Origin: JAIBJP01 sp035639875 | GTDB taxonomy: Bacteria; Actinomycetota; Thermoleophilia; Gaiellales; Gaiellaceae | Reading direction: 5' to 3' | DNA: 18,667 nucleotides | Assembly: GCA_035639875.1 (NCBI GenBank) | Contig: DASQXE010000087.1 | Location: forward strand, 1 to 18,667 | Part shown: positions 1 to 6,692 of the stretch, one piece after another | Numbering within the stretch: position 1 is the first letter of the stretch | Layout of the letters: every line of letters starts with the position of its first letter | The notes under the pieces: model-generated | What the model saw: the letters and a program-made list of their open reading frames with translations, nothing else | Told to the model about the DNA's origin: nothing | The model's database searches: none | Program-made: the position numbers and the translations under genes

Positions 1-1845
1 GCCACCGGGCTCGACGCCGCGCGCGCGATCGGCGCCAAGCTCGCCGAGCAAGCCGTTCTCGTGCGCTCGAATGGGAGCGTGCGCGACCTCAGGCTTCCGC
101 TCGAGGACGGCGAGCACATCCAGATCCTCACGACGCGCGACAAGGACGACCCCGACGCGCTCTACGTCCTTCGCCACTCCGCGGCGCACCTCCTCGCCGA
201 GGCCGCGAGGCGCCTCTACCCGGGGACGAAGGTTGCCATCGGCCCCCCGATTGAGAACGGCTTCTACTACGACTTCGAGTTCCCCGAGCCGGTGGGCGAG
301 GAGGCGCTCGAGCGCCTCGAGGAGGAGATGAGGCGCGAGATCACTGAAGGCCGCCAATGGGAGCGCTCCGAGGTCGACCGCGACGAGGCCAAGCGCTACT
401 TCGAGCAGGAGGGGGAGCCGTACAAGGTCGAGCTCGTCGACGCGGCGGACGGCGCAATCTCCTTCTACCAGCAGGGCGATTTCGTCGACCTCTGCCGCGG
501 GCCGCATCTACAGGACTCGAAGCCGATCAGGGCCATCAAGCTCCTCTCGCTGGCGGGCGCGTACTGGCGCGGCGACGAGACCAAGCCGCAGCTCACGCGG
601 GTATACGGGACCGCCTTCTACGACCCGAAGGACCTGGAGGACTACCTGCGCCGCGTCGAGGAGGCCAAGCGCCGCGACCACCGCAGGCTTGGCAAGGACC
701 TGGGTTTCGTCGACTTCTCCGACCTGGCGCCCGGAATGCCGTTCTGGCATCCGCGCGGGATGGTGATCTGGAACGTGCTCGAAGACCTCCGGCGCCGCGA
801 GAACCTCAAGCGTGGCTACCAGGAGGTGCGCACGCCGCTTCTCTACGACTCGGAGCTCTGGAAGACCTCGGGCCACTGGGAGAAGTTCCGCGAGCACATG
901 TTCCAGGTCGAGATCGAGGGACGCGCCTACGGGCTGAAGCCGATGAACTGCCCTGGCCACTGCCTCCTCTACTCCCTGAACCCGCACAGCTACCGCGAGC
1001 TGCCGTTGCGCCTCGCCGAGGCCGGGAACTTGCACCGAAACGAGCTCTCGGGAGTCCTACACGGGCTTCTCCGAGTTCGTCATTTCGTGCAGGACGACGC
1101 CCACATCTACTGCACGACGGAGCAGATCCAGGACGAGCTCCTCGCCTGCCTCGACTACGCCTACTACCTCTACGACCTCTTCGACCTCGACATGCGCGTG
1201 GAGCTTTCACTCCGGCCTGACAACAAGCTCGGCACCGACGAAGACTGGGACTTCGCCGAGGAGGAGCTGCGGAAGGCCCTCGCGACGGCCGGGCTCGACT
1301 ACACGCCGAGTGAAGGGGAGGGCTCCTTCTACGGGCCGAAGATCGACCTCCACATGGACGACTCGCTGGGCCGTAGTTGGCAGTTGGGGACGGTGCAGCT
1401 CGACCTGCAGATGCCGAAGCGGTTCGGGCTCACGTACCAGGGCGAGGACAACGCCGAGCACACCCCGGCGATGATCCACCGAGCGTTGCTCGGCTCGCTC
1501 GAGCGCTTCGTCGGGATCTACCTCGAACACACGGGAGGCGAGCTGCCGCTCTTCCTTGCCCCGGAGCAAGTGCGCGTCCTACCCGTGTCCGACGGCTTCC
1601 GCGCCGAAGCGGAGTCGCTGGCCGACGATCTCCGCGTGCACGGTTTCCGCGCTTCGGTCGACGAGCGCGACGAGACGCTCGGGCGCCGGATTCGCGACGC
1701 CGAACTGGCCAAGATCCCCTACGTCGTCGTGTGGGGCGAGCGGGAGTCGCTGGATTCGCTGGCAGTGCGGCGCCGCGGCGGCGACCAGATCACCGTGAGC
1801 TGGGAAACGCTTCTCGGAGAGCTGCAAGCGGCTGCTAAGGTGTGA
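1..1845 (+). CDS. thrS: Threonine--tRNA ligase, 5'-truncated by window edge
   Basis: Class II aminoacyl-tRNA synthetase that charges tRNA-Thr in the cytoplasm. The reading frame is open from base 1 and already encodes the end of the N-terminal TGS domain (TGLDAARAIG, then VRDLRLPLEDG), so the GTG at 61 is internal and the true start lies upstream of the window; 614 residues are present and roughly 30-40 are missing. The editing (second additional) domain has HSAAH near base 175. The catalytic core shows MNCPGH near 943 (zinc Cys), the motif 2 region with RVRHFVQDDAH near 1072-1104 (zinc His) and AMIHRALLGSLERF near 1471 (motif 3, zinc His). The anticodon-binding domain follows, with LAPEQVRVLPV and the end VVVWGERE. 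All three expected zinc ligands are visible. The motif 2 stretch reads RVRHFVQDD where RVRGFTQDD is usual, a mild deviation. Identification is secure. Confidence 0.97.
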   Translation, partial: ATGLDAARAIGAKLAEQAVLVRSNGSVRDLRLPLEDGEHIQILTTRDKDDPDALYVLRHSAAHLLAEAARRLYPGTKVAIGPPIENGFYYDFEFPEPVGEEALERLEEEMRREITEGRQWERSEVDRDEAKRYFEQEGEPYKVELVDAADGAISFYQQGDFVDLCRGPHLQDSKPIRAIKLLSLAGAYWRGDETKPQLTRVYGTAFYDPKDLEDYLRRVEEAKRRDHRRLGKDLGFVDFSDLAPGMPFWHPRGMVIWNVLEDLRRRENLKRGYQEVRTPLLYDSELWKTSGHWEKFREHMFQVEIEGRAYGLKPMNCPGHCLLYSLNPHSYRELPLRLAEAGNLHRNELSGVLHGLLRVRHFVQDDAHIYCTTEQIQDELLACLDYAYYLYDLFDLDMRVELSLRPDNKLGTDEDWDFAEEELRKALATAGLDYTPSEGEGSFYGPKIDLHMDDSLGRSWQLGTVQLDLQMPKRFGLTYQGEDNAEHTPAMIHRALLGSLERFVGIYLEHTGGELPLFLAPEQVRVLPVSDGFRAEAESLADDLRVHGFRASVDERDETLGRRIRDAELAKIPYVVVWGERESLDSLAVRRRGGDQITVSWETLLGELQAAAKV

Positions 1846-1872
1846 ACCCTGCAAGCAGGAGCACGTTTCCTC

Positions 1873-1901
1873 ACCTCTCGAGCCGCCGGCTCCGCGGAGG
1901 T
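1873..1901 (+). promoter_or_regulatory. Stem-loop in the infC leader
   Basis: Outer arms ACCTC (1873-1877) and GAGGT (1897-1901) enclose an inner perfect hairpin GAGCC-GCC-GGCTC (1880-1892). It lies between the thrS stop and the terminator-like hairpin at 1924-1943. Ribosomal-protein leaders controlling infC-rpmI-rplT are known in other phyla (L20 leader in Firmicutes), so this may be part of an autoregulatory leader. That role is inference; only the base pairing is seen. Confidence 0.35.
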
Positions 1902-1923
1902 TCAACCGAATTGGGGAGTTGAC

Positions 1924-1950
1924 GAGCTGCCTGTGTGCAGCTTTTCGTTT
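1924..1950 (+). terminator. Intrinsic terminator or attenuator between thrS and infC
   Basis: Perfect inverted repeat AGCTGC (1925-1930) and GCAGCT (1937-1942) with a 6-base loop, plus a G-T closing pair (1924/1943), followed at once by TTTTCGTTTGT. Such a T-rich tail is rare in this GC-rich sequence. It lies 79 bases after the thrS stop and 47 before the infC start. It could end thrS transcription or act as an attenuator in an infC leader; no convincing promoter was seen between 1846 and 1923 to separate the two. Confidence 0.6.
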
Positions 1951-1989
1951 GTCTAGCAGGAGGATGCAACACAACTTGGTGAAGTTTCA

Positions 1990-2571
1990 GTGAGGCCCCG
2001 CCGCGGGGGGTTCGAGCCTCCGAGGCCAGTCCAGCCGCAGGTCCGGATCAACGAAGCGATCCGGGCGCCTCAGGTTCGGCTCGTCGATGCCGACGGCAGC
2101 CAGATCGGGGTCAAGACGCGCGACGAGGCCGTCGAGTACGCATACGGCAAGAATCTCGACCTCGTCGAGATCGCGCCGAACGCCGACCCGCCGGTGTGCC
2201 GGGTCATGGACTACGGCAAGTACCGATACGAGCAGGAGCAGAAGGCGAAGACGGCGCGCAAGCACCAGTCACAGATCCACGTCAAGGAAATCAAGATGCG
2301 GCCGAAGATCGGAAACCACGACTACGAGACGAAGAAGGGGCACGTCATGCGCTTCTTGAACTCGCGCGCGAAGGTGAAGGTGACGATCATGTTCCGGGGC
2401 CGCGAGCAGACACATCCCGAGCGCGGACGCGACCTCCTCATGCGGCTCGCCGAGGACGTGAAGGACCTCGGTCAAATCGAGTCGCCGCCGCTTCTCGACG
2501 GCCGCAACATGGTCATGGTCCTCGCGCCGAACAAGAATGTCACCCAGCAACCCGTGGCGCAGAGTGCCTAA
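1990..2571 (+). CDS. infC: Translation initiation factor IF-3
   Basis: IF-3 binds the 30S subunit and controls start-codon and initiator-tRNA selection. The 193-residue product has the family pattern: an N-terminal domain with VRINEAIRAPQVRLVD (about residues 18-33) and RVMDYGKYRYEQEQK (about 71-85), a Lys-rich linker, and a C-terminal domain with VKEIKMRPKIGNHDYETK and VTIMFRGREQTHPERG. The GTG start was chosen because GGTGA (1978-1982) sits 7 bases upstream and the first 17 residues are only an Arg/Pro-rich tail before the conserved RINE. A stronger AGGAGG (1958-1963) lies too far upstream and abuts a nine-codon ORF whose TGA overlaps this GTG. It heads infC-rpmI-rplT; its stop overlaps the rpmI start. 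Confidence 0.96.
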   Translation: MRPRRGGFEPPRPVQPQVRINEAIRAPQVRLVDADGSQIGVKTRDEAVEYAYGKNLDLVEIAPNADPPVCRVMDYGKYRYEQEQKAKTARKHQSQIHVKEIKMRPKIGNHDYETKKGHVMRFLNSRAKVKVTIMFRGREQTHPERGRDLLMRLAEDVKDLGQIESPPLLDGRNMVMVLAPNKNVTQQPVAQSA

Positions 2572-2758
2572 GCAGAAGACGAACAAGGCAACGAAGAAGC
2601 GCTTCAAGGTGACGGCGAGCGGGCGCATCCTGCGCCGGCACGCAATGAAGAGCCACAACCTCGAGAAGAAGAGCGCCAAGCGCAAGCGCGCCTTCAAGCG
2701 CGATCACCCCGTCGAGGGCAAGGACGCGCGCGAGGTCCGCCGGCTGCTGGGAAGGTAG
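2564..2758 (+). CDS. rpmI: 50S ribosomal protein L35
   Basis: Small basic large-subunit protein of 64 residues, the family's normal length. The sequence after the initiator is PKQKTNKATKKRFKVTASG, the L35 N-terminal signature, followed by RRHAMKSHNLEKKSAKRKR. The GTG at 2564 was chosen over the ATG at 2537 because it gives exactly the usual MPKxKT start; the longer form would add nine residues with no family counterpart. The start lies inside the end of infC (8-base overlap GTGCCTAA), and no good ribosome binding site is visible, so translation is probably coupled to infC. rplT follows 13 bases later. Confidence 0.95.
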   Translation: MPKQKTNKATKKRFKVTASGRILRRHAMKSHNLEKKSAKRKRAFKRDHPVEGKDAREVRRLLGR

Positions 2759-2771
2759 GGAGGAGAGAGGA

Positions 2772-3137
2772 ATGCCGCGCATCAAGCGATCCGTTCACGC
2801 GCGCAAAAAACGCCGCAAGGTGCTCGAGGAGGCCAAGGGCTACGTCGGGCAGCCGCATGTCTCCTACCGGAAGGCAAAGGAGTCACTCATCCATGCCGAC
2901 GTGCATGCGTACCGCGACCGCAAGAAGAAAAAGCGCGTGTTCCGCCGGCTCTGGATCATCCGGATCAATGCGGCTGCGCGGCAGGAGGGTCTCTCCTACA
3001 ACCAGTTCGTCTCCGGACTCCGCAAGGCGAACATCGAGCTCGACCGCAAGGTGCTGGCGGATCTCGCCGTCAACGATCCCGCTGCCTTCTCGGCCATCGC
3101 AGCCGAGGCGAAGGCCGCATTGAATAGTCCGGCCTGA
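2772..3137 (+). CDS. rplT: 50S ribosomal protein L20
   Basis: Large-subunit protein that binds 23S rRNA early in assembly; in several bacteria it also represses its own infC-rpmI-rplT transcript. The 121-residue product shows the expected layout: a very basic N-terminal extension (PRIKRSVHARKKRRKVLEEAKGY is the family pattern), then AYRDRKKKKRVFRRLWIIRINAAARQ, then the C-terminal domain with LSYNQFVSGLRKANIELDRKVLADLAV. The start is well supported by GGGAGGAGAG (2758-2767) just upstream of the ATG, the best Shine-Dalgarno site in this block. The TGA stop lies in the 5' arm of a 12-bp hairpin that reaches to 3166. Confidence 0.97.
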   Translation: MPRIKRSVHARKKRRKVLEEAKGYVGQPHVSYRKAKESLIHADVHAYRDRKKKKRVFRRLWIIRINAAARQEGLSYNQFVSGLRKANIELDRKVLADLAVNDPAAFSAIAAEAKAALNSPA

Positions 3138-3166
3138 AACCTAGCCTGCGGCGTTTTCAGGCCGGA
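3128..3166 (+). promoter_or_regulatory. 12-bp hairpin across the rplT stop and the next ribosome binding site
   Basis: TCCGGCCTGAAA (3128-3139) is perfectly complementary to TTTCAGGCCGGA (3155-3166) with a 15-base loop. The rplT stop TGA (3135-3137) is in the 5' arm. The GGAG at 3164-3167, which could serve the next gene, is largely in the 3' arm. There is no T-run after it, so a classical intrinsic terminator is unlikely. An RNA end-stabiliser, or a switch that couples the downstream gene to rplT termination, fits better; both are inference. Confidence 0.55.
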
Positions 3167-3210
3167 GAAGAGCCATTACCTCTGAATCCGTCGAAGAAGT
3201 CTTCCTTCGG

Positions 3211-4149
3211 ATGGCGGACGACTTCGAGCGAGGCGGATCGAAGCTCTACGCGAATCTGGCCCGTTCGTTCGCAGACGATCCGGTCGTCGCGGACATCGTC
3301 GGCGAGCACAGGCCCAGCTGGGAGGTGCCGCTCCGGCTCTTCGGGGGCGTCCATTACCTCGAGCTCTCCGGCGTCGTTCAGTATCCGTGGGGGAAGCTGC
3401 GCGGCGTGCTCGAGGCGAACCGCGACTGGCTCACCCGCTTCGTCGCCGAGCATCCGGTGCAGACGAACGAGGTGCAGCGCTGCTGGGGCTTGCTACCTGC
3501 TTTCCTCACTGCGGCCGACGAGAGGCCAATCGATCTGGTCGAGTTGGGTCCGAGCGCGGGCCTGAACCTTTTCTGGGACCGCTACCGCTACCGCTACGGC
3601 GATCAGGAGTGGGGCGACTGGAGCGCGCCGCTCGAGCTATCGGGGGAGGCGGAGGGAGGGCCTCCGCCGGAGCTTCTCGAGACCCAGGTGGAAATCCGCG
3701 TTCGGACGGGCATCGATCGGCGCCCCATCGACGTGACCACCGACCACGGCGCACGCCTCCTCGAGGCGTTCGTCTGGGCCGACCAGACGGCGCGGCTGGA
3801 GCGTGTCCGCCGTGCGATCGAGATCGTGCGGACCGAGCCTCCGCGGCTCATGGGGGGCGATTTCGTCGAGGTTCTGCCCGGGCTTCTCGCCGAACGCGAT
3901 CTCGACGTGCTCACCGTCGTCTTCCACTCGGCGTCCACGGTCTATCTGCGCGGCGAAGATCGGACGGTCCTCGGCGAGACGCTGGGGCAGGAAGGGGAGC
4001 GGGGGTCGCTCGCGCACGTGTCGTACGAGTTCGCCGGGGACGAAGCGAGCTACGAGACGTTCGCGCTGGACGTGCAGACCTGGCCGGGCGAGCGAAAAAG
4101 GCTTGCGCGCCTCGACGGCCATGCGAACCGGATGGAATGGGCGGCGTGA
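3211..4149 (+). CDS. DUF2332 family protein
   Basis: Protein of unknown function matching DUF2332 as known in actinobacteria. Recognisable parts are SKLYANLARSFADDPVVADIV near the N-terminus, EHPVQTNEVQRCWGLLPAF, and ELGPSAGLNLFWDRYRYRYGD (about residues 111-130), whose ELGxxAGLNL resembles the cofactor-binding loop of Rossmann-fold methyltransferases. A catalytic role is therefore possible but unproven. The ATG at 3211 is the first standard start and gives 312 residues. The frame, however, stays open upstream and encodes a further helix-like stretch (SVEEVFLR) that family members appear to have, so initiation at the ATT at 3175 (324 residues), behind GGAG, is plausible. Its stop overlaps the next gene (GTGA), indicating translational coupling to the RNA methyltransferase. 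Confidence 0.85.
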   Translation: MADDFERGGSKLYANLARSFADDPVVADIVGEHRPSWEVPLRLFGGVHYLELSGVVQYPWGKLRGVLEANRDWLTRFVAEHPVQTNEVQRCWGLLPAFLTAADERPIDLVELGPSAGLNLFWDRYRYRYGDQEWGDWSAPLELSGEAEGGPPPELLETQVEIRVRTGIDRRPIDVTTDHGARLLEAFVWADQTARLERVRRAIEIVRTEPPRLMGGDFVEVLPGLLAERDLDVLTVVFHSASTVYLRGEDRTVLGETLGQEGERGSLAHVSYEFAGDEASYETFALDVQTWPGERKRLARLDGHANRMEWAA

Positions 4150-4865
4150 TCACGTCCGCTGCGAACCCGCGGCTGAAGCTCGTCCGCAAGCTCGCCTCGC
4201 GGCGGCAACGCGACAAGCTCGGTCTCTTCGTTTGCGAGGGCGAGGACCTCGTGGCGGCAGGGCTCGAGGCGGGTCTCGACCCGGTCGAGGCGCTGTTGGA
4301 CGCCGAGCGTCCCGTGCTCGCCGACCGGATCCCGCGCGGCGAGATGGTCGTGCCCGCGCTGCTCGCGGAGCTCTCGACGCTCGCTCATCCGCCGCGCGTC
4401 ATAGCGGTCTTCCGGCGGGCCGACCTCGAGCGCGGCACCGATGCCCTTACGGGCCTCGCCCTCTGGCGCGTGGCCGACCCCGGTAACGTCGGGACGCTCG
4501 TGCGCACCGCGGATGCGCTCGGCCCGGCGTTTGTGGCCCTCTCACCAGGCTGCGCCGACGCGACCTCACCGAAGGCGCTACGCGCCGCGATGGGCTCGGT
4601 GTTCCGTGTCCCGTTCACGGCGTTCGAAGACGCGCCTCACCCGACAGTCGGGCTGGTGGCGCACGGCGGGCGACCGCTGACCGAGCTCGACCTGCCCGAT
4701 CGCGTCACGTTCGTGCTCGGCGCCGAGCGAGAGGGCCTTCCGGACGGCGTCGCCGCTTCGTGCGACGAGCTCGCCTCGATTCCGCTCGCGGAAGGCGCGG
4801 AGTCGCTGAACGTGGCGGCGGCCGGTGCGATCGCGCTCTACGAGAGGTGGCGCCGAGGGTTGTGA
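4137..4865 (+). CDS. TrmH/SpoU-family RNA 2'-O-methyltransferase
   Basis: SAM-dependent methyltransferase of the SPOUT (alpha/beta-knot) class that methylates ribose 2'-OH in rRNA or tRNA; the exact target cannot be read from sequence. The N-terminal substrate-binding domain starts with ITSAANPRLKLVRKLASRR. The catalytic domain shows the three SpoU motifs: ADPGNVGTLVRTADALG (motif 1, with its Asn and Arg), VTFVLGAEREGLPDGV (motif 2) and IPLAEGAESLNVAAAGAIALYE (motif 3). Two starts are possible: ATG 4137 (242 residues) or GTG 4146 (239 residues). The GTG forms a GTGA overlap with the DUF2332 stop and gives the common MITSAANP start. A SpoU gene between rplT and pheS is a widespread arrangement. 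The last 28 bases overlap the convergent lipoprotein gene. Confidence 0.93.
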   Translation: MGGVITSAANPRLKLVRKLASRRQRDKLGLFVCEGEDLVAAGLEAGLDPVEALLDAERPVLADRIPRGEMVVPALLAELSTLAHPPRVIAVFRRADLERGTDALTGLALWRVADPGNVGTLVRTADALGPAFVALSPGCADATSPKALRAAMGSVFRVPFTAFEDAPHPTVGLVAHGGRPLTELDLPDRVTFVLGAEREGLPDGVAASCDELASIPLAEGAESLNVAAAGAIALYERWRRGL

Positions 4866-5725
4866 CGGTCGGCGCGGAGGCGCGGCGTCACGTCGATGAC
4901 GCGCCTCGGCGGCGGCGCCTGGATGTCCGCTTCGACGCCGAAGTCGTAGTACTCCTCGCTGACCGACATCTTCACGTACTCGCCGTCAGGCAGTTTGTAC
5001 TCGAGCACCATCGCGAGCCGGCGAACGACGCCGTCGCGGTCGACCCAGATATCAACGGGATACGTCTTGATTCCCATCAGGCGAAGGAACTTCGTCATCG
5101 CCTTCTGCTGGTCTCGTGGGGCCTGCTCGACGATCGTTTCCGCCTTGACGATCGTGGAGTAATGCGTGGTTACGTCGCGCTGAACGAGATCGGAGCCGAC
5201 CCTCCTGACGCCCACGGCGGACTTCAAGTAGGCGAGCATGAGGCCCGGATCGCTCTGCTTCGTCTCCTTCATCCGGTCGAGATCGAGCCCGTAGGCCTTG
5301 CCCATCTCGACGATGTCGGCTTTCAGCCAACTCTTACCCGGCGGCATCACCCGCTTCAGGAACGGAAATCTCATGTAGAGGACGAGGCCATCGTGTCCGT
5401 CGAGGATCAGATCTGCGCTCGGCGCGCGGCCGAACCGCGCCTTGATGAACTCCTGAACGGCGTCCGGGAACCTGTAAACCGCCGTCATCTTCGAGGAATC
5501 GGTTCCCCAGTCGGTGACCCCGTGTCCCTTGAACTCGTAGCGCTGGGCGTGGTCGTGGTTGAAGGTGACCGAGCCCTTGAAGGAAACCCGGGCCGTACCC
5601 ACGCCCTCCGTCGTGAACGCGGCCTTCTCGACGGTGGCCAGCGAGACGCTTTCTTTGCTGCTCCCACCGCAGCCGGTCGCGAGCGTGAGCGCGCAGAGCA
5701 CGCCGACACCCCACACCAATCTCAT
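4838..5725 (-). CDS. Predicted lipoprotein, LppX/LprG-like
   Basis: A 295-residue exported protein. It opens with Met-Arg, a hydrophobic stretch and LATGCGGSS, a lipobox with the acylated Cys at residue 19, so it should be anchored to the outer face of the cytoplasmic membrane. The mature part has no Cys-rich or catalytic motif. The layout (AAFTTEGVGTARVSFKGSV early, a central acidic/amphipathic part, then VDIWVDRDGVVRRLAMVLEY and a closing strand-rich segment) resembles the LppX/LprAFG-type lipid-carrier or signalling lipoproteins of actinobacteria. That assignment rests on overall pattern only. The start is ATG at 5725. It lies 69 bases downstream of the methyltransferase on the same strand, possibly in one operon. 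Its C-terminal codons overlap the convergent RNA methyltransferase by 28 bases. Confidence 0.8.
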   Translation of the reverse strand: MRLVWGVGVLCALTLATGCGGSSKESVSLATVEKAAFTTEGVGTARVSFKGSVTFNHDHAQRYEFKGHGVTDWGTDSSKMTAVYRFPDAVQEFIKARFGRAPSADLILDGHDGLVLYMRFPFLKRVMPPGKSWLKADIVEMGKAYGLDLDRMKETKQSDPGLMLAYLKSAVGVRRVGSDLVQRDVTTHYSTIVKAETIVEQAPRDQQKAMTKFLRLMGIKTYPVDIWVDRDGVVRRLAMVLEYKLPDGEYVKMSVSEEYYDFGVEADIQAPPPRRVIDVTPRLRADRHNPRRHLS

Positions 5726-5794
5726 GCCCTGACTATCGGGCGCCCATGATGGGGGCGAAACACCCTTTCGGGCTACGGGACTTGCGCCCTCAGG

Positions 5795-6499
5795 TTAAGC
5801 AGGCCGGCGAGCGATCCAGACCGTGTCCTCGCCGCCTGAGTACGGACGCATATCGAACCAGCCGTAGCAGGCGACGACGTCGAAGCCGGCCAATTCCAGG
5901 AGACGGCGCCACTCGGCCGGTGAGCGCCAGGTGAGGCGCATGATGGTCTCGCCGGTCTCGCCCCGAACCGTGAGCCGGAGCACGCGTCGCTCGAGGTCCC
6001 AGTCGGCCTTTTCCCAGATCCCGGGTTCGCGCTCGAGCCAGCGGCCGTTCGTCTCCTGCACGTCGTCCAGGCTCGGCGCGAAGACGTCGAAGACGAAGCG
6101 TCCCGCGGGGAGGAGTATCCCGTAGACAGCCGCGAGAGCCTGGAGACGCTCCTCGTCGGATTCGAGGTGCAGGAGGGCGCGGAACGGGCACGTGACGAGC
6201 CGCACGCGTTCCGTCACCGGCGGCCGGCGCAGGTCGCCGAGACGAAGGTCGAGGAGGGCAGAGACACCGGCCTCCTCGGCGCGCTCCCGGCACACGCCGA
6301 GCATCCCCTCCGAATCGTCCACACCGATGACGCGCACGCCGGCCTGGGCTGTCGGGACGGCGACACGGCCCGTGCCCACTCCCAGCTCCACAACCGGCCC
6401 TCCGGCCTTGCGTGCCTCGCCGACGTAGAAGTCCACGTCCTCGGTGACGCTCCGGCTCCAGGGATCGTAGAGGGCGGCAATCGCGTCGTAAGAGCTCAC
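5795..6499 (-). CDS. Class I SAM-dependent methyltransferase
   Basis: A 234-residue Rossmann-fold methyltransferase of unknown substrate. It has motif I VVELGVGTGRVAVPTAQAG (about residues 35-53), the acidic end of strand 2 in VIGVDDSEGML, a motif III/IV stretch LVTCPFRALLHLESDEERLQAL, and the post-motif AGRFVFDVFAPS. The C-terminal half has LTWRSPAEWRRLLELAGFDVVACYG, typical of small-molecule methyltransferases of the Methyltransf_25/UbiE-like group. The GTG at 6499 was chosen because YDAIAALYDPWS is the normal N-terminus of this group; a TTG at 6547 would add 16 residues of Arg-rich, non-family sequence. It is divergent from pheS, with 193 bases between the two starts. The lipoprotein gene follows 69 bases downstream. 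No substrate can be inferred from the neighbours. Confidence 0.9.
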   Translation of the reverse strand: MSSYDAIAALYDPWSRSVTEDVDFYVGEARKAGGPVVELGVGTGRVAVPTAQAGVRVIGVDDSEGMLGVCRERAEEAGVSALLDLRLGDLRRPPVTERVRLVTCPFRALLHLESDEERLQALAAVYGILLPAGRFVFDVFAPSLDDVQETNGRWLEREPGIWEKADWDLERRVLRLTVRGETGETIMRLTWRSPAEWRRLLELAGFDVVACYGWFDMRPYSGGEDTVWIARRPA

Positions 6500-6579
6500 C
6501 TCAGTGGCCCACCCGGCAGCGTGGGAGCGGCCTCTGAGCGGCTGCAAAGCCTCGCCAGGCGGCGTCCTCGGTCGCCCGA

Positions 6580-6596
6580 GTACTTACAGTCAGTAC
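6580..6596. promoter_or_regulatory. Inverted repeat GTACT-N7-AGTAC in the divergent region
   Basis: GTACT (6580-6584) and AGTAC (6592-6596) flank TACAGTC in the 193-base gap between the divergent methyltransferase and pheS starts. It is an AT-richer island in GC-rich DNA. It could be an operator, or hold a promoter element: TACAGT at 6585-6590 fits a TAnnnT -10 on the plus strand. No regulator is identified. The rest of the gap up to 6680 shows no ORF or RNA gene that I can support. Confidence 0.3.
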
Positions 6597-6680
6597 GCGG
6601 GCTCCCTGCGTCCTTGCCTGCCTGGCTTTTCGCGCGCCAGAGGCTCGTCCACGCCACCGGGAGGGCCACAAGCACGATGA

Positions 6681-6686
6681 TACGCT
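6681..6686 (+). promoter_or_regulatory. Putative -10 element of a leaderless pheS promoter
   Basis: TACGCT fits TAnnnT and ends 6 bases before the pheS ATG (6693). The same hexamer is found 8 bases before the E1-alpha GTG. There is no Shine-Dalgarno site between it and the ATG. This spacing would put the transcription start at or next to the initiation codon, as in the leaderless transcripts common in actinobacteria. No clear -35 is seen. Confidence 0.4.
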
Positions 6687-6692
6687 CCGGCC

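Noticed and set aside
61..1845. GTG 61 as the true thrS start
   Set aside because: The frame is open to base 1 and the upstream codons encode the TGS domain, so the gene is cut by the window edge.
1918..1946. TTGACG as a -35 element for infC
   Set aside because: No acceptable -10 follows at 16-18 bases; that position is the 3' arm and T-tail of the hairpin.
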